Source of the DNA: Ophiosphaerella korrae
Taxonomy: Eukaryota > Ascomycota > Dothideomycetes > Pleosporales > Phaeosphaeriaceae
DNA: 50,251 nucleotides
Assembly (NCBI GenBank): GCA_028456385.1
Contig: JALNQF010000306.1
Span: 1-50,251, forward strand
Reading direction: 5' to 3'
Shown here piece by piece: positions 1 through 12,700 of the stretch. Made by a program: the position numbers and the translations under genes. Every line of letters begins with the position of its first letter. The stretch's first letter is position 1. Under the pieces are notes generated by a model that had not been told where the DNA came from, made no database searches, and worked only from the letters and a program-made list of their open reading frames with translations.

Positions 1-3000
1 AAGATATTTAAAGAATAGATTAAGTTTAAAGATAAAGTATAATAAGCTTTTTTACTAGTAAATAAGATAGTAGTAGTAGAGTACGTAATATAGTAGCTAT
101 AATAATATAAGGTAGTAGTAAACTATACTAATAAATTCTAAAGCTACGTAATATAAATAGAATAGAATAACAAGTTATTAATAAAGATATTTTAATAAAA
201 ACTTAAAAGTAATATTTAAAGTAAGCTAATACGTAGTAAAGCTATAATTAAAACGTTAGAGAACTTAATAGAAGAAGTAATTTAAGTTAATAACTATATA
301 TATAAATATATAGTAAAAGCTAAGAATAGTAAAGTACTACGTATAAATAATAAAAAGTATAAACCTAAGTATAAGTACTAATATAAGAATAATTAAGTTT
401 AGAGTAGCTATAGATACTTAAGGCTAGATAAGATATATATTAATAACGTAAACTTAAGAAAATAAGAATACTATTACTATAAAAACCTTAAAGGAGTAGA
501 AAGCTAAAAATACTATAAGTATAGTAAAATAAAGTACTTAGTAAAGAATTACTAAGTAAAGAATAAGATTATATAATAAATTAATATACTTAAGTAGTAA
601 GATAAAGATAGAAAAGAAGAATAGGAAGTAATCTCTAAAAGAAGCTAAGAGAAGAGAGATTATAAGACTATAAACCTTTAGTAGTAAAATATAAGTAAGA
701 GATATAACTACTATAAGATTACTATAAAGCTAAGTAACTTTATAATAGATAATAAAGTAAAAACTATAAATATACTACTAAGAGTATAAAGCTACGTAAA
801 GAGGTACTAGCTAAAGTAGAAGTATACTAAGATAAATACCTTAGAATACTTCTAGCTATACTAGAGAAGAGTAGAGTATAGATATAAAATAATACTATAT
901 CTAGAGAGGTAAGTATATATAGCCTAAGATAAAAATAAGAAAAAAAACTAAGAGCTTAAGACCTCTAAATATAAAATAGTACCTAGAATACTAAAGCTAA
1001 AGTAAAAAAATACTAAAGTATAAGATAAATTTATAAAAGAAATCTAAAGACTAGTAGATAGCTACTACTTAGTAAAAAAATAGTAAGATAAAGAACGCTA
1101 GATATATAAAGTAAAGTAGACCTAGTAATATAAATTATTATATACTAATAATAATTAGGTACTAATTATTATAGATCTAGTATTAATATAAAAACTATAA
1201 TATAAGCTATACTTATATAACCTAAACTATCTACTACTATTATAGATAAGATATTACTATAATAACTACTTTACCTACTATTTTAATAAAATAAGATCTA
1301 GATATTTCCTTTATAAGAGATCTAGATATAAATAGAACTAAGAAGAGTATATAAATAATAAATACAAATAATACCTATAAGATAAATAAGAAGCTAAGTA
1401 CTTTCTAGGTATAACTAAAGAAAATATAAATACAAGTAAGATACTTATAAATAACTAATATATTAACTTATTCTAGTAAACTTATATACTAGAAAAGTAT
1501 AAATACTATAAAGAAATTAAGATACTATAAGGATTCTAGTAAAAGATAAATAAAGATTATAAGATTAAGTCTTTTTTAAGTAAGTAGCTAATACTAGATA
1601 TATATCTAGAAGTTATAACACTATTAATACTAAAGAACTTATTAAGCTCCTAGTAAAGATAAGAAAAGAAAAAATAAAAGTATTAGTAAATTTAGAGTTA
1701 TTTATAAACCTAATTATACCTAAAGTAGTAGAATAAGTAAAACTCTAACTATAAGTAAAGAAAATACTATATCTAATCTATATTATAAAAAGATAACTAA
1801 TACTAAAAAACCTAATAGTTAGTAATAAAGTAACTATAGAGATTATTATTTAAAGATATAGTATAAAGATTACTTTAGACGTATTAGTTTTAGCTAATAA
1901 AGACATTATACTAAGACTTTTATAGCTATAAGAAATTAATCTTAGAGTTAATTAGAAAAACTAGAACCTCTTATTTAATAACTATAAAGACGTACGTAGA
2001 TCTAAGCTTATATATTAGTAGTATTTAATAGTAGATAAGAAGGTACTATATAAGATAGTAGCTTTAATAGTAACTTATTAAGAGAGAATAAGTAACTCTA
2101 TAAGTACTAGTAAAGTACTAAGCTAAGAAGTAAGAGTAGAGGAGTAATATATAACTTCTAAGATCCTAGAATAATATAAGAAGTTTAGCTACTTATTTAT
2201 AAAAGAGATAGATATACTAGTATTACTTAAGTACTAACTCTAAGACTATATAATTAAGTTATAAAAAAGAAAAGAGCTACTTTTTAGGCCTATTTACTAA
2301 TTAATAAAGAGTAAATTAGTAATACTCTAAGAAAGACTAAATAGAGACCTAAAGAAAAGATATATACAAGAATCTTTATTATTAGTAGGATTTCTAATTC
2401 TCTTTATACTAAAGAAAAAAAAACTACTAAGAATATACGTAGACTATTAAAAACTAAATAATATTATAGTAAAAGACTAATACTTACTACTAAATATAGA
2501 TAAACTCTAAAATAAGCTAAGTAGAGTAAAGATTTTTATAAAGCTAGACCTAAAAGATAGATACTACTTAATATAAATTAAGGTAAGTAAAGAGTAGAAA
2601 ATAGCGTTCTAAATATATTATAGATATTATAAGTATATAGTAATACTCTTTAGACTAATAAATATACTAGTAATATTCTAAAGACTAATTAATAATATAT
2701 TATAAGAATACTTAGATAAGTTTATTATAGCTTACCTAGATAATATACTAATATATTCTAAAGAAGAAGGTAAGTATATAGAGTAAGTAATAATAGTACT
2801 ATAGTACTTAGACTAATATAACTTATAACTAAAGCTAAAGAAGTATAAATAGTATAAGATAGAAGTAGAGTTTCTAGGATATATAATAGGTATTAATAAA
2901 GTTAAAATAAGCTAAGAAAAGATTAAAGTAGTAGAAGAATAAAAAGAACCTAAGATAGTTAAAGATATATAATTGTTTCTAGGATTTATTAACTTTAACT

Positions 3001-4960
3001 AATACTTTATAGAAAAATTTTCTAAGAAAGTACTACTACTTATAAAGCTTATAAGAAAAGATATAATATAGGAATAGAGAGTAGAGTAGAAATAAGCTTA
3101 TAAAGAACTTAAGTAAGCTTATATTATACTACTAGTTCTAAAGTAATTTTATAGTAATAAAACTCTAGTTATTAAGATAAATATATTAAACTTAGTTTAT
3201 AGAGTAATAGTACTATAAGAGTATAAAAGAAAATAGTATCTAATTATATACTATTTAGAGAAGTTTATAAAATAAAAAGAAAGATATAATATATATAATA
3301 AAGAGCTACTTATAATAGTTAATATACTTAAATATTAGAGAGTATATACTAAAAGTATAGTAGAAGTAATTATTAAGATAGATTATAAGAACTTAATATA
3401 CTTTATAATAAGTAAGAAGTTAAAAGATAAGTAGATATAATAGTTAGAATAGCTAGGAAAGTATAAATTTAAGATTTAGTATATACTAGGTAAAGAAAAT
3501 AGCTAAGTAGATATACTTAGCTAAAGATATAATATTATAAAAAAGAAATAAGTAGTAGAAAAAGCTATACTCTAAGATAATAGATAAAGATACCTAGTAC
3601 TAAATATACAACTAGTAAAAGAGTAAAAAATTAATAACCTAGTTAGGATTATAAATAAAGTTCTAAAAGAATTATAGAAAGTAATTATATAATAATACTA
3701 TAATAACTTAGTATATAAGTACCTAAGAATTATATAAACTATAGAACTAATCTAGAAGAATTATAGATTTAGTAAAATAAAAGAAAAAGTAACGTAGTTT
3801 ATTAAAGAATATATAGATTATTAAAAAATAAGTATAAGATATATATACTATATAAAGAAATATAAGTAATTAAGATACTAGAAAAACTATTAATAGATAT
3901 TATAATAGACTTTATTATAAGACTACTAATATTAAAGGACCTAGTAATAGGAATAGAATATAATATAATAATAGTAATTATAAACTAATTTATAAAATAC
4001 ACTAAGATAGAGAAATTCTAAAGTAACTATATAGTAGATTAGCTAGAATATATACTACTAGACGTACTAATATAAAGATATAAGATACTAAAAAGTATTA
4101 TTAGTAATAAAGATAAGCTTTTTACGTCTAATTACTAGATAATACTACTTATAGTAATAAGAATAAAAAAGAAGCTATTAATAGCCTATTATCTATAGAT
4201 AGATAGATAGATAGAATAAACTAATAAAATATTAAAGATATACCTAAGGATTTATAGTAACTAGAAGTAAAATAATTAAGTATTACTATTACTTATAGTA
4301 TAGTTAGCTTATAATAACAAGTACTTAGTAGTAATAAGTAAAATACTATATTTTATAAACTATAAGATATACTCTAATTTATTTAAGAGAATACTACTAA
4401 GACCTAAGATAGAGGTAGTACTAGTTAAAGTAGAAGATATATAAGAACTCTATAATAAGATAAAATAAAAACTAAAAGAAGCTTAGAAATAAAGTATTTT
4501 ATATATTAATTAAAAATAAAAAATAGTACTTTAGCTAAAAGAAAAGAATAAAGTATATCTTTATATAAAGAATTTATAGATAAAGTAACTTAGTAAAAGA
4601 CTAGACTACGTTAAAGTTAGACTATTTTTAGTTAAAGAAGATAATAAGCTAGTTATAAAAACGCTAGAACTACCTATAAATACTAAGGTATACCTTAAGT
4701 TCTATATAAGCTTACTAGAACTAGCTAAGCTAAAAATACTAGTATAGTAACAATTCTAATATTAGAAGGAGGAGGATAATAAGTTTAAAGTTAAAGACCT
4801 ATAAGGATATTAAGAAATAGGACGTAACGCTTTCTAAAGTATATAGTTTTTCTAAAAGTAGCTAATAAAATAGAGAGGCTACTTAGTAAGTAAAAATATA
4901 TAAGAACCTAAAGCTAATCTATAGAATTATTAGTAGATACTTAAGAAAGTAAGAAGTAAG
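1..4960 (+). pseudogene. A1 gag-pol remnant
   Basis: This is the polyprotein relic of element A1. A zinc knuckle lies near 505-556, with its Cys and His codons read as Tyr (TGC to TAC, CAC to TAC). An aspartic protease relic lies at about 1670-1970, where the frame reads like DIILRLL followed by LQE, as in the conserved end of gypsy proteases. RT is at about 2280-2890, with FIKLDLKD near 2534 and the catalytic box read as YLDN at about 2731 (D to N by G-to-A). RNase H is at about 3130-3360, an integrase zinc-binding HHCC relic at about 3700-3840, and the integrase core at about 4000-4400 with DKLFTSNY near 4113. The chromodomain is at about 4800-4950 (RGYLVS, then EPKANL). Stops occur throughout, nearly all TAG or TAA. 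Confidence 0.9.
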
Positions 4961-5649
4961 TATAATATACTAGGATATATAGGATATATAAAGCTATAGC
5001 TAAGATATAATAAATATATTAGTAAAAGAAAGTTCTATAATAAACCTAACTATATAAAGCCTATAAAGTACTCTTAGTTATAATAAATTTATTTAATAAG
5101 CTAATAGTAGACTAGATAGTAAGAAAAGAAGTAATATTAATAGTAGTAGTAGAATAGTTAAGAACTTACGCTAAAACCTTATTACCTTCTTACTCTAACT
5201 CTAACGCTAAGTATAAGGCCTTATAATAAGTATACTCTTTAGTAGATTTTAATATTTTCTTATTATATAGTAAATAAGTAATAATAATAGTAAGAAGTTT
5301 TTTATTATTATTAACCTTTTTATAAAACTTTTTATAAGTTTAATTAAGAGACTTTTAGGTTATACTAATATAAAGACGCCTTATATAAGTATACTTAGTA
5401 TACTTTAGAGTAGAATCTAGTATAATAAAATAAGAAATACTTAAAAGAGAATAATATAGATAAGGTATTTTAAAAATATAGTTTATAGTAAGAATTTCTA
5501 ATAAAAAATAAAGTCTATAAAACTATAAGAGAAGTAATATTATAGTAAAATAGTTTTTAACTAGAAGGTAGAGTAAACTACTTATAAGCTAAACCTAGCT
5601 AATAGAAGCCTAGGCCTAAAGATAGACTTAGCGTAAGAAAAGAAGATAG
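4961..5649 (+). other. A1 3' untranslated region with polypurine tract
   Basis: This stretch between the chromodomain relic and the 3' LTR has no recognisable domain in any frame. The homologous stretch recurs in A2 on the other strand, split between 9109-9368 and the start of 16172. It ends in a purine-rich run at about 5633-5649 (GTAAGAAAAGAAGATAG), just before the LTR start. That is the expected position of the polypurine tract that primes plus-strand DNA synthesis. Confidence 0.7.
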
Positions 5650-6092
5650 TATTATAATACTAAGTAGTAAGTAAGCTATTATATTATACGCGATTAGGCT
5701 AAGTAATATAGTATAGCTAAATATATAACTATTTAGTAGTATATACTCTAGAGTAAACGCTCTAGAGTAAATACTCTAGAATAAGCACTCTAGAGTAAAC
5801 GCTCTAGAGTAAGCGCTTAGAAATAAACGCTAGATAGTAAGTATATAGGAACGTTAATAGACCTTTATAGACTATTATATTTAATCTCTTCTTTACTTCT
5901 TATCTTAATAGAGTATTATAACTAATACTTTAATTAGATTTTTATCTACTTATTAATACTTATATACCTTATAATACTCTAATAAAAGCTAACTATTAAT
6001 TAAGTTAAGTAACTAACTTATTTATTAACCTCGCCTATCTTATAGAAGCCTACTTACCTTTATTACTTTTACTTAGTTCTAAGAACTTAATA
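5650..6092 (+). repeat. 3' LTR of A1 (443 bp)
   Basis: It aligns along its whole length with 46684-47112, which stands at the 5' end of A3. It begins TATTATAATACTAAG and ends ACTTAATA, consistent with TG...CA termini after RIP. It is exactly 14 bp longer than the A3 LTR because it holds one more copy of a 14-bp repeat. An AT-rich region with TATA-like strings follows the repeat array, but no promoter can be assigned with confidence. Confidence 0.92.
5746..5815 (+). repeat. 14-bp tandem array in the A1 LTR U3
   Basis: There are five head-to-tail 14-bp units of the type CTCTAGAGTAAACG, starting at 5746, 5760, 5774, 5788 and 5802. A degenerate sixth follows at 5816. Each unit contains the palindrome CTCTAGAG. 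The matching array in A3 has four units and A2 has about three. Short repeated palindromes in U3 suggest enhancer or repressor binding sites, but that is inference. Confidence 0.9.
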
Positions 6093-8720
6093 ATAAAATT
6101 AGCTTACTTATAACTTACTATTTTAAATAGTATTACTTACTTATACTAAAAAGAATTTATATATTTCTTTATACTTTTCTACTAATTTAGTAATATAAAT
6201 ATAGTAAGATTAAAAGAAGTATATTATAAAATCCTAGAAATAGCTAAATTTAAGCTAGATTAACTAATCTATAAAACTACTTAGTTAGTATAAGCTAAAT
6301 TTCTTTTTAAATTTAATAATATTAGCTTTAAACTATAATAAAACTTATAGATATATATTATTTACTTTTAAAAAAAGCTATAACTTTAGCTTAAAAAAGC
6401 TACTAGTACTACCTTTAGTATTTATAATAGCTCTACTAATTTTTATAAAATAATTTTAATACTATAAAATAAAGTAAATAATTATAACTTAAATATAACC
6501 TTTAAGTAATCTTAATATTATACTTTAGTATTTATAAAAACTAAACTAAGAGTATAGATATAAAACTTTAAAAAAAAACTAGCTATAACTTTATATAAAC
6601 TAAAATACTATTAACTATAACTAAAAAGTATATTTAAAAGAATATACCTAACTAGTTATTAGATAAGTTATATAATTAGATACGTAATTATATATATAAT
6701 TACTAAGCTACTAACTTTACTATAGCTAAAAGAATTATAGCTTTAACTTTTATAAATAAAGGAATTAAATAAAGAATCTTATATATAAAAAGATAGACTA
6801 TATTAGTATAGCTAATATAATAAAGAAACTAGTACCTTAATAAAAAAAGTATTAAGAATCTAGATTACTACTATCTTAAGAAAATTAGCTAAAACTACTA
6901 TATTATAGATATATAAATAGAGCTTAAGGCTAAAGATAAATAAAAATAATAAATCTATTTAGCTTATACCTAGTACTATTAAGTTATATATTAATAGGGC
7001 TTTGTCTACTATAGAAGCTTATAGAGAAACTAGGATACGCTAGCATATAGAGTTAAGTAAGAAAAAGTAAAGAGTATTTATTTATATCTACCTCTATACG
7101 TAGTAAGAGTATATATTATATATACTTAATTCTATATATAGGCTAAAAGGCCTATACGTCTTATTACTTCTAATATTATACGTAATAGCTTAGCTATTAG
7201 CCTAAGTTATTACGTATAGATATTATAAGTAATTAATCTAAAAAAAAGCTTTTCTAAAAGCTTTAGTATCTTTTTCTAATAAAGCCTTTATATAACTATT
7301 ATAAAAAAGCCTTTTTATTAAACTACTATAACTTCTTTTAAATTTAATACTAGTAAAAAGGCTACTTTAATTAAAACTAAAAACTTAAAAATAATTTTAT
7401 ACTAAAGTTATAAAAAAATAAGTTTTAAAAAGCTAAACTATACTACTTATAAATAAATAAAAGCTACTAGATTTAAAATACTTACTAATACTATAAACTA
7501 CTATATAGCTACTTATATTGTAATAGACTCTAAATTAAATATAGAAATAGAAAACTAATTCTTTAAATATAACTTTTAACTAGATATAAAGCTAAAACTA
7601 AAGCTTAACTTAAATTAAAATTTAAAAAATAATATTTTTTAAACTTAAAGCTTTAACCTAAAAATTATATAAACTAAAAAAGTATAATTTACTACTAAAG
7701 TATAACTCTTAGTATAGCTATATCTTATATACTAGCTTATAGAATATAAATAGTTTAGTATAAGAAACTACTAACTAATCTAATAAAAGCTAAGCTAAAC
7801 TAATTTTTATTTACTAGCTTCTTTAGTAAAAACTTTATAGTACTCTATATAGCTAGAAATTTAGCTAATAATAAAGCTAATATAAACTTTATTTACTAAA
7901 AATTTACTTAAAAAACTATAAAATTATAAACTATTTAGCTACTTTAACTTATTATTTATAAAAGATATAATAGTTTTTTATCTAAGTTTATTATATATTA
8001 AGTTAAGTTTTACTTATAAGTAAGTATATATATAAAATAAACTTTTACTTATATTATTAAAAATATAAGCTAATTTAACTTTATTTTAAAAAAAATTTAG
8101 TATAAAGCTTATACTATTAAATTTAATACTATAATAAAATATTATTATTATTATTTAATATTTACTACTAATAGTACTACTAAATAACTAATAAAATCTT
8201 TTTAGTAGTATACTATAGTATACTTAGATATTACTTTACTATAGTTATAAAAAAGCTAGTACTTAAACTATTATTTACTTTTATAAAGCTTTTAAGTAAG
8301 TACTTTAATAAGTATAAATAAAACTTATTAATAAATATTAAAAATATTAGTTATTATATAATTAAAGCTATTATATAAAAAGTATTTAGTAAAAGTTAAA
8401 TATAATAAAATAGTAAGTATATTAATAAAGTAAAATAAGTTTTTAAAAACTTATAAGTTTATAAATATATTAATTTATCTAAAAAGTATATATAATTCTA
8501 AGTAGCTTTAAAAGTAATTTTAAAAGTACTTAAAAAACTTAAATAGAAGTTTTAAAAAAAAATCTTAAAAAAAGTTATAAGTAAAAAAAAAGTACTTATA
8601 ATATTTTCTTAAAAGAAGTAGATATATACTTATAGTACTTACTTTAAATAAAATACTACTACTAGTATACTACTATAAAGTAGCTAAAAAAGTAAATTAT
8701 ATATAATTTTATAAACTACT
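6093..8720. other. Unassigned RIP-degraded DNA between A1 and A2
   Basis: This is 2.6 kb of very AT-rich sequence without a frame, LTR or domain that I recognise on either strand. CA and TG are depleted over most of it, so it was probably repetitive when RIP acted. A short stretch at about 6995-7130 keeps several TG, CA and CG dinucleotides and looks less mutated. A hairpin lies at 7177-7218. Many short runs of AGCTATAACTTT type recur on both strands, which could be an old DNA transposon, but no terminal repeats or transposase motif could be established. Confidence 0.5.
7177..7218. repeat. Inverted repeat (15-bp arms, 12-base loop)
   Basis: The left arm TATACGTAATAGCTT (7177-7191) pairs with the right arm AAGTTATTACGTATA (7204-7218). 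There is one mismatch, explicable as a C-to-T change. The loop is AGCTATTAGCCT. It lies in a less mutated pocket. It could be a terminator-like hairpin, a MITE remnant, or the junction of two element ends. Confidence 0.6.
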
Positions 8721-9108
8721 TATTAAAGTTTTAAAACTAAGTAAAAGTAATAAAAGTAAGTAAGCTTTTATAAAATAAGTAAAGTTAATAAATAACTTAA
8801 TTACTTAACTTAATTAAGAATAAGCTTTTATTAAAGTATTATAAAGTATATAAATATTAATTAGTAAGTAAAAATTTAATTAAAGTATTAGTTATAATAC
8901 TCTATTTAGATAAAAGTATAAAAAAGAGATTAAATATAATAGTTTATAAAGGTTTATTAATATTTTTATATACTTACTCTAAAGTATTTACTTTAAAGTA
9001 CTTATTTTAGAGTATTTACTACTAAATAGTTATATATTTTACTATACTATATTACTTAGCTTAATTATATATAATATAATAGCTTAAGTACTACTTAGTA
9101 TTATAATA
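8721..9108 (-). repeat. 3' LTR of A2 (388 bp)
   Basis: It is the reverse complement of the A1 LTR. The element-sense start is at 9108 (TATTATAATACTAAG) and the end is at 8721. The U3 array (about 8985-9030) has only about three degenerate 14-bp units, and smaller deletions account for the shorter length. The flanking five bases at 8716-8720 are CTACT, with no partner available. Confidence 0.87.
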
Positions 9109-9368
9109 CTATTTTTCTTTTTTATACTAAGTTTATCTTTAAGCCTAAGCTCTTTATTAGCTAAGTTTAGCTTATAAGTAGTTTACTTTACTTTTTAGTT
9201 AAAAACTATTTTACTATAATATTACTTTCTTTTTAGTTTTATAAACTTTATTTTTTATTAGAAATTTTTACTACAAACTATATTTTAAAAATACTTTATC
9301 TTAATTACTCTTTTTTAAGTATTTTTTATTATATTATACTAAATTCTTCTTTAAAGTATACTAAGTAT
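9109..9368 (-). other. A2 3' untranslated part, distal piece
   Basis: It matches A1 about 5390-5649 in reverse complement, including the purine-rich tract next to the LTR, here TATGATAG-like positions mutated beyond strict recognition. It has no coding content. It ends at the B1 insertion point with the target duplication AGTAT. Confidence 0.75.
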
Positions 9369-9757
9369 TATTATAGTTATAATAAGAGGAAACTAGATAG
9401 AACTAATTAGCCTTATAGTAGAAGATAATAATATATATAACTTATAAGTAAATAAACCTAATTAGAAAACTAACTATAACTTTAATATATAATAAATTTT
9501 TAAATTCGTAATTTAAGAAAATATAAAGTTATAAAGCTAATAGAATTTATAAGTATATAGTTAGTAATAATACGTATTATTAGGATAGTATTAGTAATCT
9601 AATTTCTAACTAAAAATACTAATATTAATATTATATATATAAATTATTATTATTTATAGTTATTATATAATTACTATATAAGCTTTTATTATTAACTTCT
9701 AATTTACTAATACTCTAAATAAGTTATTTATAAGTTAATATAAGAAGCTTTATTATA
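9369..9757 (+). repeat. 5' LTR of B1
   Basis: It starts TATTATAGTTATAATAAG (ancestrally TG by comparison with less mutated copies) and ends TTTATTATA. Its length equals that of the 3' LTR. The next bases, CTTTACTAATTTAG, are shared by all B copies right after the LTR (CCTTGCTAATCTAG in B2). They mark where a primer binding site should be, but I could not match it to a tRNA 3' end. Confidence 0.92.
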
Positions 9758-12700
9758 CTTTACTAATTTAGTTATTAGAAGAAGTAAAGTATAAGTAGTA
9801 TATAGTCTAAGCTAACACGATAGTAAAAAGTTTAACTAAGAAAAAAGTAAAGTACTTCTAAGTAGTTATAAATTAGATAATACTATATAGAAAGTAATTA
9901 AAGATTACTTAAATAACTTAATCTCTAAAAAGAAAAATATAAAAATAGTAATTAAGGCTTAAAAAATATAGAATAAAAAACTATAAGACTATATAAAGTA
10001 AAATAAAGCCTAGATTAAAGCTATTATAATAGGATAGAACTAAATAGAGTAAATTACCTAGAGACTAAAAATAAGTATAATAAAGAAACTACTTAAAATA
10101 CCTATACTTAAGAAATTTAATAGAATAAGAAAGAAACTAAAACTTTTTATAGTAGTAGTATAACTTTAGATTAATATATAAGTACTATACTTTAATAGTA
10201 AAAATAAAAAAGTAATATATATAAGAATATACTTTAAAGAGAATATAATAAGATAGTTTAAACTTTACTAGATAGATTATATAATATATACTCTAAGAGT
10301 ATAGAAAGATAAAACTAAAACTATTTTTAGAAGTTCTAAATATTTTACTAGATAAATAAGAGTAGTATTTAAAGATATAAATATTACTTAATAAGCTAAA
10401 AAAAGATTAAAAAGCTTATATAAAATAAAGGTATTCCTAAATATATATTATAGTTTAAATAATAATTATAAAATATAGAATAAAATAAGCTATCTTTAAT
10501 ATTATAATTTAAATAAAGATTAAAAGTTAGAATTAAGTATAAAATAATTTATATAGAAAAGCTAAGAATACTATAAGCTTTAAAAAACTAGGTAATATAA
10601 GTTAATAATAACTTCTAAGTATAGAGAATAAAAAAAAAAAAAAATACTCTAGTAATTAAAATAATAAAGACTTTATAATCTTTAATATAAATTAAAATAA
10701 AAATAAAAATAAAAATAAAAACTTTATATACTTAAACTAAAATAAGAAAAGTTACTATATAAAAGATTACTATTTAAAGAAAAAAGATATAGTATATTAT
10801 AAATATAAGAAACTAAAGTACTTTATAAAAAATTATAGAAGTAAGAACTTAAAAAAAAAGCTTAGTTAAAGATAACTAAAAGTAAAAAAGAAGTACTTAA
10901 AGTATAAGCTAAACTTTAAAAGAAAGTAGTAGTAAGTAAAGAATTATAGTATATAATACTTAATTAGACCTTTTATTATAATAATAACTATTATATATAT
11001 CTTTCTTATAAGTAAAAAGTAAAATAGTTTTTATAAAAATATAAAGTAGCTATAATAAAAAATAAATAAATAAAAGTATTATTAGAAAAAATAACTTATA
11101 TAATAGACTTACTAATAGAAAACTTAAAAGAAAGAAAACTCTAGACTTTATTAATCTTTACTAAAAAACTAGTAAAAAATAAAAAAGCTACTATAGTTAC
11201 TTCTAAAAAACTATAAAGTAATAAAAGAAAAGTTAATATAAAAAATATAGAGTATACCTAGTTAGATATATATAGCTATAATAGCTATATAATAATAGAT
11301 ATAAAAGAATAAAATAAGTAATAGTAAATTATATAGAAATACTTACTAGTTATAAGTATAGAAGAAGTATATAAAAACTAAAAAGAATATAATCTAAAGA
11401 ATATAAAGATTATATTATTTTAAAAATAGATAAAGTAATATATAGTTATAGTAAGAAGAATACTTATATAAAGAAAGTAGTAGTACTTTATAAAAAGAAT
11501 ATAATAGATTAATAAAGCTTATATACTAAAGATATAAATAGTATATTATATCTTAATAGAAAAGAAACTAAAAAAAAATAAATACTAAGAAGGAGATAAT
11601 AAGAGAATAAATCTAGAATACTTAGTATATTTTACTTAAATATAAATTATATTATATATAGCTAATAAGAAAGAAAGAATATAAGTATATAAAAGTAATT
11701 TAAGTAGAAGATATTATAAGATAGAAAATAATACTAGAAAAAAGATATATAGTAGTAAAGCTAAAAATAAAGCTATCTAAAATATAAAGAATATAAACTT
11801 AAAATAAAGCTATAGCTTTAGAAAAATAGATAATTTATAAAATTATTTAAGTAAAAATAACTAGAAAGTATAAGAGGCTTATATATTATAAAAATAGAAA
11901 CTTTTTAAAGAAAAAGAATATAAGTTATAATTAATAGTAAAGCTATAAAGAACTTTATATCTAAGAAGTTTATAGAAAAATAAAGAATATATTATATAAT
12001 AAAAAAATACTTTTAATAACTAAGTATAATTAAAAAAAAACTATTTTAGTAACTTATAAAGTTTAAGATAGTACTTTCTATACTAAAGTAAGAAGAGTTA
12101 AAAGTTAAAAATATAGTTATAGATATAATAATAATTAATAATAAATAAAATATAATTCTAGAGATACTTTAGTTATAAATAGCTAACCTAAGAATTAACT
12201 AGAAACTAAAAAAAATTAGTTACTTTATATAAAATGTAGTAAAAGCTAATATAAAAATATATAAAGAAAAGTTCTTAAATAAATATAAAAAATAAGAAAA
12301 ATAGCTTATAGAACCTAAAGACTACTTCCTAGAATATTAACTATAGGATTTAGTAATAGAACTAGAAGAAAAAAAAGATATAAGTTAGAGCTTAGTCTAT
12401 AGAAAAACTAAAGAAGAATTTAAAATTAAAAAAGTATTTATATAGAATATATTAAAGAAAAGATAGATATAAAAATCTAAATCCTTAGTAGTATATAGAC
12501 TTATATTTATAGATAAAAAAGAGATAAATAATAAATAACTTTATATAGATATTAGAAAGATAAATATAATTTTAAAAAAGAACTAATACTTTTTACTATA
12601 AATAGATAAAATATAAAATAGATTATAAAAAGTAAAAATTTTTATAAAGCTAGATATCTAGAATACTTACTACTAAATTAGAATTAAAGAAAGTAATAAA

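Larger units (their letters stand above)
1..6092 (+). mobile_element. Family A Ty3/Gypsy chromovirus, copy A1 (5' end outside window)
   Basis: This is a RIP-degraded LTR retrotransposon. Bases 1-2855 match 47397-50251 in the same orientation with no net length change, which shows both are the same family. By comparison with A3, the 5' LTR and about 285 bases of leader and gag lie upstream of the window, so the full element would be about 6.8 kb. Order seen: gag end with a zinc knuckle, protease, reverse transcriptase, RNase H, integrase, chromodomain, long 3' untranslated part, polypurine tract, 3' LTR. The order RT-RNase H-integrase places it in Ty3/Gypsy. Every domain carries TAA or TAG stops at former Gln or Trp codons, so it cannot be autonomous. 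The 3' target duplication would start at 6093, but its partner is off the left edge. Confidence 0.93.

Noticed and set aside
9758..9790. A tRNA-type primer binding site after the B LTR
   Set aside because: The bases are conserved among copies, but I could not match them to the 3' end of any tRNA from memory. Self-priming, as in Tf1-like elements, is also possible.
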